From NCBI GenBank assembly GCA_947644195.1, contig CANRZB010000022.1, positions 1-52,782 of the forward strand: DNA of 52,782 nucleotides, written 5' to 3'. Under the pieces are notes generated by a model that searched no databases, was not told the DNA's origin, and saw nothing but the letters and a program-made list of their open reading frames with translations. Numbering within the stretch: the first letter of the stretch is position 1; each line of letters opens with the position of its first letter. The stretch is from an uncultured Clostridium sp. GTDB lineage: Bacteria > Bacillota > Clostridia > Lachnospirales > Lachnospiraceae. A program made the position numbers and the translations under genes. Of the stretch, positions 26,847 to 36,136 are shown in pieces.

Positions 26847-28292
26847 ATGGCAAATACAATATTTGAGGTAAAGGATTACAAACAGCGGCAGCAGGCAATT
26901 GACAGCCTGCTTAATATACAGGAAACCTTTGATATTCTGAAGAGGGAAATATTGATTGGTAACAAAAACGCTACGTTTTATATGATTGATGGATTTCTCA
27001 AAGGAGAGACCATGGAAAAGGTAATGGAATTCCTGTTAAATATCGCGCCGGAGGATACGCCGGCAACCTTTGATGCATTTGTCAAACAGGGTATGCCTTA
27101 TGGTGATATTATTACCATCACTAAGGAAAAGGATTTTCTCCAATATTTGTTATCAGGGCTTAGTTTGCTGGTGGTGGATGGTTATCAGGAGATTCTGGCC
27201 GTCGATCTCAGAGATTATCCAGCGAGAAATGTGCAGGAACCGGATAAGGACAAGGTTCTGCGGGGGCCCAGAGATGGTTTTGTGGAATCCATTATGCCGA
27301 ATATTGCTCTGATCCGGCGGAGGATTCGAGATGTGGATTTGCTCTTTGACATCAACAGTATTGGCAGCAGTTCCAGAACGGATGTTGCAGTAGTGTATAT
27401 GAAAAACCGGGTAAATCAGAAGGCATTGAAAAAAATACAGGATCGGATTGCCGGAATTCGGGTTGATTCTCTGACGATGAACCAGGAAAGCCTAGCAGAA
27501 GTACTGATGCCGCGGAATTGGTGGAATCCTTATCCTAAGTTTAAGTATACAGAGAGGGCGGATACGGCGGCCGCCTGTATCCTGGAGGGAAGCATAGTGC
27601 TCCTGGTCGACAATTCCCCGGCGGCGATGGTGGTACCCACGTCTTTGTTCGATATTATCGAGGATCCAAATGACTATTATTTTCCACCGGTTACGGGAAC
27701 GTATCTCCGTTTTAGCCGTATGCTTACCGGGGTATTGGCGTTATTTATCACGCCAGTCTATGTTTTGCTGTTGCAGAATCCACAGTGGGTACCGGAATGG
27801 CTGGATTTCATTTTGATTCGAGACGAAATGAATGTACCTCCCATTATGCAGCTATTGATCCTGGAATTGGCTATTGACGGCCTGCGAATGGCTGCGGTCA
27901 ATACACCGAATATGTTGAATACACCGCTCAGTGTGGTGGCAGGTATTGTATTTGGCGATTATACGGTTAAGTCTGGATGGTTTAATTCTGAGATTATGTT
28001 GTATATGGCGTTTGTTGCAATTGCAACCTATACGCAGAACAACATGGAGTTAGGGTATGCGATTAAGTTCCAACGAATTATTATGTTAATATTGACCGGT
28101 ATTTTTGGTATCTATGGATTTTTGGCAGGTTGCCTGCTAACCATACTTGCCTTCTTTACGAATCGGACCATGGCAGGCAGGGGATATCTCTATCCGTTGA
28201 TCCCATTTGATGGACACCAGTTATTCAAACGATTTTTCCGTATCAGTTTGACCAGGAATGAAGAAATTAGCAGCAGAAGTGCAAGGGGATAG
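26847..28292 (+). CDS. GerA-family spore germination protein
   Basis: An approximately 481-residue protein of the GerA (A-subunit) family, a component of inner-membrane germinant receptors. It has a long hydrophilic N-terminal domain (about residues 1-240; conserved EGSIVLLVDNSPAAMVVPTSLFD near its end), then about five membrane helices with ELAIDGLRMAAVNTPNMLNTPLSVVAG, which I recognise as the family core, and a short cytoplasmic tail. The frame opens at 26829, but the ATG at 26847 has GGAGGAAAAAGG upstream. No gerB or gerC neighbour is present, so this is a lone A subunit that may also serve as a SpoVAF-like protein. Confidence 0.93.
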   Translation: MANTIFEVKDYKQRQQAIDSLLNIQETFDILKREILIGNKNATFYMIDGFLKGETMEKVMEFLLNIAPEDTPATFDAFVKQGMPYGDIITITKEKDFLQYLLSGLSLLVVDGYQEILAVDLRDYPARNVQEPDKDKVLRGPRDGFVESIMPNIALIRRRIRDVDLLFDINSIGSSSRTDVAVVYMKNRVNQKALKKIQDRIAGIRVDSLTMNQESLAEVLMPRNWWNPYPKFKYTERADTAAACILEGSIVLLVDNSPAAMVVPTSLFDIIEDPNDYYFPPVTGTYLRFSRMLTGVLALFITPVYVLLLQNPQWVPEWLDFILIRDEMNVPPIMQLLILELAIDGLRMAAVNTPNMLNTPLSVVAGIVFGDYTVKSGWFNSEIMLYMAFVAIATYTQNNMELGYAIKFQRIIMLILTGIFGIYGFLAGCLLTILAFFTNRTMAGRGYLYPLIPFDGHQLFKRFFRISLTRNEEISSRSARG

Positions 28293-28645
28293 TATTTTCA
28301 TTTTGGATGATTTGTGTTATAATAACAGGTGGACTGAGCAATCATTCTTATGGGGTTAGTACTGAAATAAACGCAATGCTTTATCTCTAATTTCTTATTA
28401 TAGCGTCATATCGCGAATTTAGATATGAAGTAATATCGGGGAGTCAAAACATGTTTATATAAACAGATAAGGTCTGTGATGTTGCAGGGGATTTGGTAGC
28501 ATTACAGACCTGATAAATGGTCGGTTTGTGATCGGATTGTATTCTATAGGGCAAAATCTCCTGGGGGCGGGAGCAACGAATATCATACGCTGCCTATTCT
28601 TTGGCTTTCTTTGCGTTATTCAGAGCAACAGAATGGAGGAGAATT
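28293..28645. other. Long structured leader of the chemoreceptor gene
   Basis: A 353-base gap without a gene. Two stem-loops are visible: AGGTCTGTGATG (28470-28481) with CATTACAGACCT (28500-28511), and an outer ATAGGGCA / TGCCTAT stem (28546-28597) enclosing CTCC / GGAG. The second ends about 50 bases before the MCP start. It does not match the c-di-GMP-I or -II riboswitch cores that I know. Confidence 0.5.
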
Positions 28646-30388
28646 ATGAAAAAAGGGAAAGATAGTAAGAAAAAATCAGGTGCACATTCGTCGTTAGTGT
28701 GGAATATTACCGGAATTGCGTTACTGCCTTTGCTCGTCATGGCGGTTATATTGACGGTAGTCGGCACCAAGAGTATTCATGAGGGAATGCAGAATCAAAA
28801 ACTGGATGCATTAAAATCAATTACTATTGCAATGAAGGGGACAATGGATTCCCTGGATTCTGGAGAATACTCCCTGGATGCACAGAACAATCTACATAAA
28901 GGCCAGTATAATGTAACGGAACATCTGGATATGCTGGACAAACTGGTTGAAGGAACTGATACAGATGTTACTTTGTTTTTCGATAAGACCAGACGAGCAA
29001 CTACCTTGAAAAACGCAAAAACGGGGGAGCGGATTCTGGGAACGGATGCCAGTGATGCGGTTTATCAACGGGTAGTAAAAGAAGGGAAAACAATGCGTGC
29101 AACGGATCTAACGATCAATGAGCAGTCTTATTATGCCTATTATGCACCAATGAAAAATAGTGATGGGGAAGTCATTGGGATGTTTTTTGCCGGGGCGCCG
29201 GTCACGGAATTTAATGCATACATAGCGGAAAGAGAACGTATTTTAATTGTTTCTGCCGTTGTGGTAGGTGTCTTGTCTCTCATTCTCATTATCTGTTTTG
29301 TATTTCCAATCAAGAGAGGGATTGTGGCAGCGAACCATGCAGTACAGGCAATGGCAGACGGTGATCTGGTTACGGAGATTGATTCCCGGGTGCTGAAGCG
29401 GAAGGATGAGCTGGGAGATATGTCCCGGGAGCTGAATATTCTCAAGGAAGAACTGGTAAAGATTCTGAGGAAAGTACATGAGAGCTCGGCAGCTTTGTTA
29501 AAATCGGGGAATGAATTGAGTGATATGGCTTCTCAGACCAGCCAGACAGCAGATGAAATCAGCCGGGCTGTGGAAGATATTTCAAGAGGTGCCGTGTCTC
29601 AGGCAGATGAAATTGAGACGGTATCAAGCAATATTATGTCGATGGGGGCAGAGATTGCCGGAATCGTAAACGGTGTAGCTGAGTTAGATACGACGTCTGA
29701 AGAAATGGAGGTTAGCCGTAGTTCTGCGATGAATATTGTAGACAGTCTGGCAGACTCCAACCAAAAGACATTGGAGGCAATTGCCAAAATTGCGGAGCAG
29801 ATTAAGACGACCAATGATTCTGCCAGCAAAATAAATGATGCAATTCAAATTATTACATCCATTGCAGAGGAAACTAATTTGTTATCTCTAAATGCATCTA
29901 TTGAGGCGGCTAGAGCCGGTGAGCAGGGGAAAGGTTTCGCGGTTGTGGCGAATCAGATTCAGAAACTGGCAGAGCAGTCCAATGAATCTTCTCAGACGAT
30001 TGCCGAAACAATTGCCCAGTTAATGCAGGATTCGAACAAGACGGTGGATGTAATGCATGAGGTGGAACTGATTATTAATGAAGAATCTGATAAACTTACG
30101 CAGACGCAGGCGGAGTTTGGAAATGTCAGCAAAGGAATTGAGCGTTCCAGAAGTGAGACAGAAGGAATCAAAGGACAGACGGAGGGCTGTGACAGATCCC
30201 GTAAAGGAGTTATGGATAATGTATCGAATCTGTCAGCAATTTCTGAGGAAAATGCAGCTTCTACACAGCAGACCACTGCTTCTATGCAGGAATTAAATGC
30301 GACCATAAATCTGTTGGCAGAGGAAGCCGGTGATCTAACGAAATTATCGGAGGCTTTGGATCAGGATGTAAGATTCTTCCATATATAG
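28646..30388 (+). CDS. Methyl-accepting chemotaxis protein
   Basis: The ATG after GGAGGAG (28646) gives about 580 residues; the upstream extension is unlikely. Architecture: N-terminal membrane helix (about 20-40), a single-Cache-type periplasmic sensor (about 45-190; [18 protein letters not shown] and [11 protein letters not shown] are family-like), a second helix ([20 protein letters not shown]), a HAMP linker, then the signalling coiled coil with the conserved tip [21 protein letters not shown] and flanking methylation helices. It directs CheA/CheW in response to a small ligand, possibly an organic acid or sugar. No che gene is in the window. Confidence 0.95.
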   Translation: MKKGKDSKKKSGAHSSLVWNITGIALLPLLVMAVILTVVGTKSIHEGMQNQKLDALKSITIAMKGTMDSLDSGEYSLDAQNNLHKGQYNVTEHLDMLDKLVEGTDTDVTLFFDKTRRATTLKNAKTGERILGTDASDAVYQRVVKEGKTMRATDLTINEQSYYAYYAPMKNSDGEVIGMFFAGAPVTEFNAYIAERERILIVSAVVVGVLSLILIICFVFPIKRGIVAANHAVQAMADGDLVTEIDSRVLKRKDELGDMSRELNILKEELVKILRKVHESSAALLKSGNELSDMASQTSQTADEISRAVEDISRGAVSQADEIETVSSNIMSMGAEIAGIVNGVAELDTTSEEMEVSRSSAMNIVDSLADSNQKTLEAIAKIAEQIKTTNDSASKINDAIQIITSIAEETNLLSLNASIEAARAGEQGKGFAVVANQIQKLAEQSNESSQTIAETIAQLMQDSNKTVDVMHEVELIINEESDKLTQTQAEFGNVSKGIERSRSETEGIKGQTEGCDRSRKGVMDNVSNLSAISEENAASTQQTTASMQELNATINLLAEEAGDLTKLSEALDQDVRFFHI

Positions 30389-30407
30389 AGAAATAGGAGT
30401 CAGAAAG

Positions 30408-31172
30408 ATGATTTTTGATACACATGCCCATTATGGCGATGATCGTTTTGATTCTGACAGGCAGGAATTGTTATCCGGCCTGCGGGATAAAGGTGTGGGA
30501 CGCATCGTGGAGGTGGGGGCCGGGATCCCATCTACGAAAGATGCGTTGGCATTGGCGCATCAGTATGACTTTGTCTATGCAGCAGTGGGGATCCACCCGG
30601 GAGAAGCGGGAGAGCCGAAAGAGATTCCTACGGAATGGCTGCGAGAATTGACGCAAGACGATCGGGTAGTGGCTATCGGTGAAATTGGGCTGGATTATCA
30701 TTATGACAGCCCATCCCGTGAGATTCAGAAACAGTGGTTTGTCCGTCAGCTTGAGGTGGCAGCAGACACGGGGATGCCGGTTATTATTCATAGCAGGGAT
30801 GCGGCGCAGGATACCTGGGATATCATGCAGGAATACTGTGACTGGAAAAATGGTGGAGTGATCCACTGTTTTTCTTATGGCCCGGAGATTGCCAGCCAGT
30901 ATCTAAAGCAGGGGTTTTTCCTGGGAATCGGTGGTGTGGTTACCTTTGAAAATGCACGAAAACTTAAGGAAGTTGTAAAGCTGGCTCCATTAGAGCAAAT
31001 AGTGCTTGAGACAGATTGCCCGTATTTGACACCTTCTCCGCACCGGGGAAAACGTAATGATTCGGGCTATCTTCCCCATGTTGTAGATGCGATTTCGGAA
31101 ATAAAAGGAATTGCTAGGGAGGAAGTCATTGCAGTCACAGAAAAAAACGCAGAACGCTTATATCGCTTGTAA
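30408..31172 (+). CDS. TatD-family metal-dependent DNase
   Basis: 254 residues, the normal family length. Metal-binding and catalytic motifs: FDTHAHY (first His pair), GEIGLDYHYD (Glu and Asp), PVIIHSRDA, VIHCFSYG, and LETDCPYLTPSPHRGKRN. Family members hydrolyse DNA (3'-5' exonuclease or apoptotic-like nuclease) and are also linked to protein quality control. RBS AGGAGTC. It starts 20 bases after the chemoreceptor gene and is followed at 12 bases by the acyltransferase; with rsmA this makes a housekeeping run. Confidence 0.95.
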   Translation: MIFDTHAHYGDDRFDSDRQELLSGLRDKGVGRIVEVGAGIPSTKDALALAHQYDFVYAAVGIHPGEAGEPKEIPTEWLRELTQDDRVVAIGEIGLDYHYDSPSREIQKQWFVRQLEVAADTGMPVIIHSRDAAQDTWDIMQEYCDWKNGGVIHCFSYGPEIASQYLKQGFFLGIGGVVTFENARKLKEVVKLAPLEQIVLETDCPYLTPSPHRGKRNDSGYLPHVVDAISEIKGIAREEVIAVTEKNAERLYRL

Positions 31173-31184
31173 AGGAGAGGAAGG

Positions 31185-32396
31185 ATGAGCACAGCACGAA
31201 AGAAGCAGGTACAACAAGTTTCCCAGTATGATATTCGTTATATTGGAGTATTAGACGGAATCCGGGCATTGGCAGTTATCATTGTAGTGTGGTTTCATTT
31301 TTGGCAGCAGTCCTGGTTGATGCCTACGGTGGGGGATGTCAGTTTTAATTGGATTCCGCAGACGGGCTATCTTTTGGTAGATTGTATGATATTACTGTCA
31401 GGTTTTTGTCTGTTTCTGCCTTATGCCAGATCCATGGTATATGGAGAAAAAGTGCAGTCTACGCCAACGTTTTATATGAAACGTGTCGCCCGGATTATGC
31501 CATCCTATTATGTTGCTGTGTTCATAGCATTGTTTTGTTTCGCATTGCCAATGAAAGAGTATGCTTCTAATTCAGATTTGTGGAAAGATTTAATTCCACA
31601 TTTAACATTTACACATAATCTGTTTCCAGAATCTTATACGATGACGCACTTGAATGGCGTATTGTGGACGGTGGCTGTAGAGATGCAATTTTATCTGGTC
31701 TTTCCATTGCTTGCAAAAGCGTTTCAAAAAAAGCCAATGGTAACCTATTGGTGCATGACTGCGGTGGGCATACTTAGCAGTCTATATATTAGTAAACATT
31801 GGGATACTTTGAATCAGGGAATGGTCGTTAATCAAACCCTTACATTTGCCAGTGTCTATGCTAACGGTATGTTGGGAGCATGGCTATATGTTGCAATGAC
31901 GAAAGGCCGACAAAAAAATCATGCGGAATCTATCTGTTGGACATTTATCGCATTGGTATCTGTCGGGATCTATAAGGTAATGTGTGAAAATAATATCAAC
32001 TATGCCGCAGGTAGCCGTTGGCAGGTAGATAACCGTTATTTATTATCGTTGGTATTTCTGCTGTTTGTCATGAGTGTAATGATGTCCGTGGATTGGTTCC
32101 GCAAGATTTGGGATAATCGGGTAATGCGTTTTCTTGCTGCAATTTCTTATAATTTATATATCTGTCATCAATTTATTTCGGTAAAACTAAAAACGATGCA
32201 TATTCCGGCATGGAGTGGGGAGACGCCGCCCAATGAGTTGGGGGATAAGCCGTGGATGTGGAAATATTTTCTGCTATGCATAGGTCTTTCCCTTCTGGTG
32301 GCAACGGCGATGACTTATCTGGTGGAGCGCCCGGCTGCCAAGCTTATCATGCGGCTCTGGAATGGGCGAAACAACAAGGGAAGAAATGAGGGTTAA
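31185..32396 (+). CDS. Acyltransferase 3 (OafA/YrhL-like)
   Basis: A 403-residue polytopic membrane protein of the acyltransferase-3 family. Its opening (YIGVLDGIRALAVIIVVWFHFW) contains the conserved R...H at the first helix, followed by about ten helices; the RPA/A signature near the C-terminus (VERPAAKLIM) also fits. Such enzymes transfer acyl groups, usually acetyl, from inside to a surface polysaccharide or peptidoglycan. RBS AAGGAGAGG. Its stop codon is one base from the rsmA start, so translational coupling is likely. Confidence 0.93.
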   Translation: MSTARKKQVQQVSQYDIRYIGVLDGIRALAVIIVVWFHFWQQSWLMPTVGDVSFNWIPQTGYLLVDCMILLSGFCLFLPYARSMVYGEKVQSTPTFYMKRVARIMPSYYVAVFIALFCFALPMKEYASNSDLWKDLIPHLTFTHNLFPESYTMTHLNGVLWTVAVEMQFYLVFPLLAKAFQKKPMVTYWCMTAVGILSSLYISKHWDTLNQGMVVNQTLTFASVYANGMLGAWLYVAMTKGRQKNHAESICWTFIALVSVGIYKVMCENNINYAAGSRWQVDNRYLLSLVFLLFVMSVMMSVDWFRKIWDNRVMRFLAAISYNLYICHQFISVKLKTMHIPAWSGETPPNELGDKPWMWKYFLLCIGLSLLVATAMTYLVERPAAKLIMRLWNGRNNKGRNEG

Positions 32397-32397
32397 T

Positions 32398-33258
32398 ATG
32401 GCTACTTTGGGGATACCCGAGAATACGATACGTATTTTGCAGAAATTTGATTTTCATTTTCAAAAGAAGTTTGGACAAAATTTTTTAATTGATCCGCATG
32501 TATTAGAACGAATCATTGCTGCTGCGGATATTACCCAGGAAGATTTTGTGCTGGAGATCGGTCCTGGAATTGGGACAATGACACAGTATCTGTGCGAACA
32601 TGCCCGTGCAGTCATGGCGGTGGAGATTGACCGGAATTTGATACCGATTCTGGAAGAAACGCTACATGCCTATGATAATGTTATGATTGTCAATGAAGAT
32701 ATCTTGAAGTTGGATATTCTGGAAATTGCTGAGAAACACAATGGAGGAAAGCCGATTAAAGTTGTGGCAAATTTGCCTTATTATATAACTACGCCAATTA
32801 TTATGGGATTATTTGAGAGCCATGTGCCGTTGGAGAGTGTGACGGTAATGGTGCAGAAAGAGGTGGCAGACCGGATGCAGGCAGGGCCGGGAACGAAAGA
32901 GTATGGCGCCTTGTCGTTAGCAGTCCAGTACTACTCATCGGCGGAAATTGTAGCGAATGTGCCGCCGAATTGTTTTATGCCAAGACCTAAGGTGGGATCG
33001 GCTGTGATCCGTCTGACCTGTCACAAGGAGCCTCCGGTACTTGTCCGAGAGGAGGCGTTTCTGTTTCGGGTTATTCGTGCTTCTTTTAATCAGAGGCGCA
33101 AGACGTTACAAAATGGTTTGGGAAACGATGCCAGCCTGCCCGTCAGTAAAGAGCAGGCAGCGGCTGCGATTAAGGCACTGGGATTGCCGTCTACTGTCCG
33201 GGGAGAGACATTAACGTTGGAGCAATTTGCTGCACTTGCAGATCGGTTGGCTACTTAG
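32398..33258 (+). CDS. rsmA: RsmA, 16S rRNA dimethyladenosine transferase
   Basis: RsmA (KsgA) dimethylates two adjacent adenines in helix 45 of 16S rRNA using S-adenosylmethionine. Motifs: KKFGQNFLIDPHVLERI, the SAM-binding EIGPGIGTMT, the catalytic NLPYYITTPI, and the C-terminal NQRRKTLQNGL. About 286 residues from the ATG at 32398 (RBS GAGGG overlapping the acyltransferase end). All core motifs intact. Its 3' end overlaps the convergent LytTR regulator by four bases. Confidence 0.97.
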   Translation: MATLGIPENTIRILQKFDFHFQKKFGQNFLIDPHVLERIIAAADITQEDFVLEIGPGIGTMTQYLCEHARAVMAVEIDRNLIPILEETLHAYDNVMIVNEDILKLDILEIAEKHNGGKPIKVVANLPYYITTPIIMGLFESHVPLESVTVMVQKEVADRMQAGPGTKEYGALSLAVQYYSSAEIVANVPPNCFMPRPKVGSAVIRLTCHKEPPVLVREEAFLFRVIRASFNQRRKTLQNGLGNDASLPVSKEQAAAAIKALGLPSTVRGETLTLEQFAALADRLAT

Positions 33259-33956
33259 TATCCTAGCCGTCTGCGGTGGGAGTAAAATAGATCCAGTTGT
33301 TCTTTGAGTAGGGATTTATGGCGACGGCTGAGTGGAATAGTCATTCCGTTTTGCATGAGTACTTGGCGGTTGGTGTCGATTAATTTTTTATAATATTTCA
33401 AATTAATGATAGCAGAGCGGGAAATTGCACAAAAGCCAAGGTTGCTTAGTTCGGATTTCCAGTTCTGCAATGTTTTTTTTGTTAAATAAATAGTGTCATC
33501 TTCTGTATGAATGACGGTATATTTTTGTTCTGACTGTAAGAACAAAATATCCTGGCATGGTAGAGTTACTTTTTTGTTTATGGAAATAGTATATAAGTCT
33601 TTGGTAAGATAAGCAGCTTCTTCTAAACATTCTTTAATGGATTTTTCCGTCAATGGTTTTACCAGATAAAAAATCACATTGCGGCCAAAAGCTTCGGGCA
33701 TAAGTTTTTTGTTTGTTGTACAAAAGACAATAAAAGTGGTTGGACTAATTTGATCCAACTGTTTTTTTATTTTAATGCCATTTAGGTCATTTATTTCAAT
33801 GTCTAAAAAAAGTAATGCCAGAGAAGTAAGGTTTGGGGAATTTAATAGTTCTTTACCGGAGGAATAGGTATAGATATCTTGATATCCAAGATGATGGCAG
33901 TATTCGATGAAAAGATCCCTTTCTTCTGTTTGTTCATTGCATATTCCAATTTTCAT
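33255..33956 (-). CDS. LytTR-type response regulator
   Basis: 233 residues: receiver domain (phospho-acceptor Asp in LALLFLDIEIND; conserved Lys in YLVKPL) and a C-terminal LytTR DNA-binding domain (LFLQSEQKYTVIHTEDDTIYLTKKTL, then FCAISRSAIINLKYYK). LytTR regulators (AgrA, ComE, BlpR) respond to peptide pheromones or membrane stress and bind paired direct repeats. No partner kinase is adjacent. It is transcribed away from the secreted-protein gene across a 373-base gap that contains paired 10-base direct repeats, making that gene and the following transporter the likely target. Confidence 0.95.
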   Translation of the reverse strand: MKIGICNEQTEERDLFIEYCHHLGYQDIYTYSSGKELLNSPNLTSLALLFLDIEINDLNGIKIKKQLDQISPTTFIVFCTTNKKLMPEAFGRNVIFYLVKPLTEKSIKECLEEAAYLTKDLYTISINKKVTLPCQDILFLQSEQKYTVIHTEDDTIYLTKKTLQNWKSELSNLGFCAISRSAIINLKYYKKLIDTNRQVLMQNGMTIPLSRRHKSLLKEQLDLFYSHRRRLGY

Positions 33957-34078
33957 TTGATTCCTCCATGTACTCTATCCATATTTTTGATCTTAATATT
34001 TATAGTATAAGTTGATTTCTTTGATATGTCAAATTATATTTTTTAAAAAGGAATTTTGCGCTTTATCACAAAAATTTG

Positions 34079-34102
34079 CCATTCGTCACTTACCATTTGT
34101 CA
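34079..34102 (+). promoter_or_regulatory. Paired direct repeats, candidate LytTR operator
   Basis: CCATTCGTCA (34079-34088) and CCATTTGTCA (34093-34102), nine of ten identical with a 14-base period. The second overlaps a possible -35 (TTGTCA 34097-34102) with TATTGT at 34120-34125, 17 bases on. Known LytTR sites are 9-bp repeats about 12-13 bases apart, so the geometry is close but not exact. Confidence 0.45.
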
Positions 34103-34167
34103 AAAAAGGTTGTATATGATATTGTTGTATGTAGATATTGCAATATTTGTATCAGAACGATAAGTAA

Positions 34168-34245
34168 ATGAACTGGGGAGGTAAAATATTACAGAATTTG
34201 TTGAAAACCTATAGAGCAAAAGTCGTAAAATATTTTTCCATATAG
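34168..34245 (+). CDS. Possible 25-residue cationic peptide
   Basis: ATG at 34168 to TAG at 34243-34245. The peptide starts MNWGGKILQNLL and ends VVKYFSI; it has five positive residues (Lys/Arg) and no acidic ones, with hydrophobics spaced as in an amphipathic helix. This resembles leaderless bacteriocins or membrane-active peptides in general character only. The ribosome site is weak (GATAAG region); a strong GGGGAGG lies just inside the frame, which argues against this start. It sits between the LytTR operator candidate and the secreted-protein gene. Could be chance. Confidence 0.2.
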   Translation: MNWGGKILQNLLKTYRAKVVKYFSI

Positions 34246-34329
34246 AAACAGAGTGACTGGAAAGAATAAAAAGTAAAAAATGAAAATATTATATTAAGTT
34301 TTGATAAGAAAATAAAGGAGAATATTAGG

Positions 34330-35424
34330 ATGAAAAAAAGAATATTTAATAAAATAGTTGCATTTATTTTGGTATTTACTTTTATCTTGGTAGCTGTTGA
34401 TATGCCACAAAATTCAAATGTTGCATCTGCAAAAGAGAATGAGAAAAAAACAAGACTGTTTTCTAAAGAAGAGTATTGTGTTTCATTAGAATATAAGATA
34501 GATTCCTCATGGGGAAAGTATTATAATTTATCTATTGATGTTACTAATAACACTGGTGCGGATATTAATGATTGGAGTTTTTATCTTCCGTTTGATGGAG
34601 AAATTATTTCAATTTGGAATGCTACACACGAAAAAATAGACGATAATTTATTTCGCATTAAAAATGCTCAATGGAATCATAATCTAAATAAAAAAGAGAC
34701 AGTAAATTATGGAATGATTATAAAATCAGATCAAAAACCTCAAATACCTGATTTGGCTTTTATGTGTGAAAATACAGGGGAATATTCTATAAGTGTAATT
34801 AATGATGCCGGTAATATCTGGTATTATATTGATGAAGGAACAAAAATTCAGGTTTTAAATTCACTGACGAATGATGTATATATGTTTAATATTGGAAATT
34901 CAGGTATTTCTGAACAAGTTATTTATGGTAGTAATGAAGAAAAATTTACAACTTATTCTTTTGTAGATCAAGATGAAAATAATGAAGAAACTATGATTGA
35001 ATTATTTGCGTTGGGTCGTGGGAAAAAGATAAGTGACGGTTGGAAACATAATTATTATTATCAAAAAGTGACAGATAGTATTTATTACTACGTTGGATGC
35101 AATGCAGAATATTTAATAAAAAATCAAGGGAATTCTGCCGATGCATTATATAATTACAGGCGAGAAATTGATAGAACCAGAAGCTTTCAAGATGCTGTAA
35201 ATTCATCATGCTTGAAATATGGTATATCTGTTGGAGTGGCGGTACCATTGGTTATGGTGAATATCGCATTACCAGAGACTGCGATTGTTTCAATTCTCGT
35301 AACAGCAGTCAATGGTGTTGGGGTTGGTGCGATGAAAGGAATTGTTTCAAATTGCGTAAAAAATTATAAGTCATATAATAAAGTGAAAGACTATTATAAA
35401 ATAGTGAAAAAATATGCAGTCTAA
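34330..35424 (+). CDS. Secreted CBM2-like protein with hydrophobic C-terminus
   Basis: 364 residues; signal peptide cleaved near residue 37 (VASAKEN). Residues about 45-140 resemble a CBM2/cellulose-binding-like beta-sandwich: EYKIDSSWGKYYNLSIDVTNN, then INDWSFYLPF, IISIWNATHE and IKNAQWNHNL. The C-terminal part is unlike CBM proteins: a long mid region rich in Asn/Tyr, then from about residue 300 two hydrophobic stretches (VGVAVPLVMVNIALPE; AIVSILVTAVNGVGVGAMKG) capped by a Lys/Tyr-rich tail, which could insert into a membrane. RBS AAAGGAG. The gene is markedly AT-rich relative to the housekeeping genes. Function unknown; either a surface-anchored binder or a secreted effector. The following small membrane protein may protect the producer. 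Confidence 0.8.
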   Translation: MKKRIFNKIVAFILVFTFILVAVDMPQNSNVASAKENEKKTRLFSKEEYCVSLEYKIDSSWGKYYNLSIDVTNNTGADINDWSFYLPFDGEIISIWNATHEKIDDNLFRIKNAQWNHNLNKKETVNYGMIIKSDQKPQIPDLAFMCENTGEYSISVINDAGNIWYYIDEGTKIQVLNSLTNDVYMFNIGNSGISEQVIYGSNEEKFTTYSFVDQDENNEETMIELFALGRGKKISDGWKHNYYYQKVTDSIYYYVGCNAEYLIKNQGNSADALYNYRREIDRTRSFQDAVNSSCLKYGISVGVAVPLVMVNIALPETAIVSILVTAVNGVGVGAMKGIVSNCVKNYKSYNKVKDYYKIVKKYAV

Positions 35425-35516
35425 TAAAATGTAGCGGTATAAATTTCTTGGAAAAGTTGAAAAGGCTTATAAATTCTCAATGTGATAAATCAATGGATTA
35501 CTAAGGGGAAAATCTT

Positions 35517-35565
35517 CGTTGTACGATAAATGTAAGTTTAGACAAACAGCATTTATTGTACAACG
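35517..35565. repeat. 16-bp inverted repeat before the small membrane protein
   Basis: CGTTGTACGATAAATG (35517-35532) and CATTTATTGTACAACG (35550-35565) are complementary at 15 of 16 positions around a 17-base loop. It lies 15 bases ahead of the next start codon and lacks a T run, so an operator or RNA structure hiding the start is more likely than a terminator. Confidence 0.7.
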
Positions 35566-35580
35566 GGGGATAAATAGGTA

Positions 35581-36009
35581 ATGGGTCTATCACATTGTTT
35601 ATTATCATTGCTCACCTTTAATGATATGCTTTTTGATTTATTGCCGGAAGGAGATGAAAATACCATGAGATTTTATAATCAAACTATAAATATAGTACTT
35701 GGAATTATGGGATTTGTAGGAATGATTATCGGAGATATATGTGAAAGAAGATACTTAATGTATATATGTGGGTTTATGTGTTCCTTTTTTTCTACCTGTT
35801 TAAGTGTGGATTATGTTCAGAGAGTTAAAAATAAATTAGGTATAATTAGATTTATAAAAACGAAAAAAGAGACCAACCAATATGGACATTTTGGAATTTT
35901 TATGGTAGGTTGTTGCCTTGGCGTTTTACTATGTAAGATGAATATACATTTTAATTTTATGATATTATTAGGAGTATTCTTAGGAATGATAATTCGGTTC
36001 ATATTTTGA
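35581..36009 (+). CDS. Small membrane protein, possible immunity protein
   Basis: Up to 142 residues, with four predicted helices (about 40-58, 60-80, 105-120 and 125-140) and short basic loops. I recognise no family. AT-rich like its upstream neighbour. Start uncertain: 35581 follows AGGTA closely, while the ATG at 35665 has AAGGAG eleven bases upstream and would give about 114 residues. Small multi-helix proteins next to secreted toxins are often self-immunity proteins; that is inference from position only. Confidence 0.55.
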   Translation: MGLSHCLLSLLTFNDMLFDLLPEGDENTMRFYNQTINIVLGIMGFVGMIIGDICERRYLMYICGFMCSFFSTCLSVDYVQRVKNKLGIIRFIKTKKETNQYGHFGIFMVGCCLGVLLCKMNIHFNFMILLGVFLGMIIRFIF

Positions 36010-36136
36010 TAAAAATTAGAGAATGCAAGGATAGGCAAAAGGAATTCATAAGGGTATCAATTCGTCCGTTTCAAGTTATGTTACAGTAAATACATCCTGG
36101 AAAAAGTAATATTTTTGATTTAATGGAGAAGAACTA

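Noticed and set aside
28546-28600. Possible c-di-GMP riboswitch before the chemoreceptor
   Set aside because: GGGCAAA is present but the GACGCAAAGCC core and the second stem of the c-di-GMP-I class are not; class II signatures are also missing.
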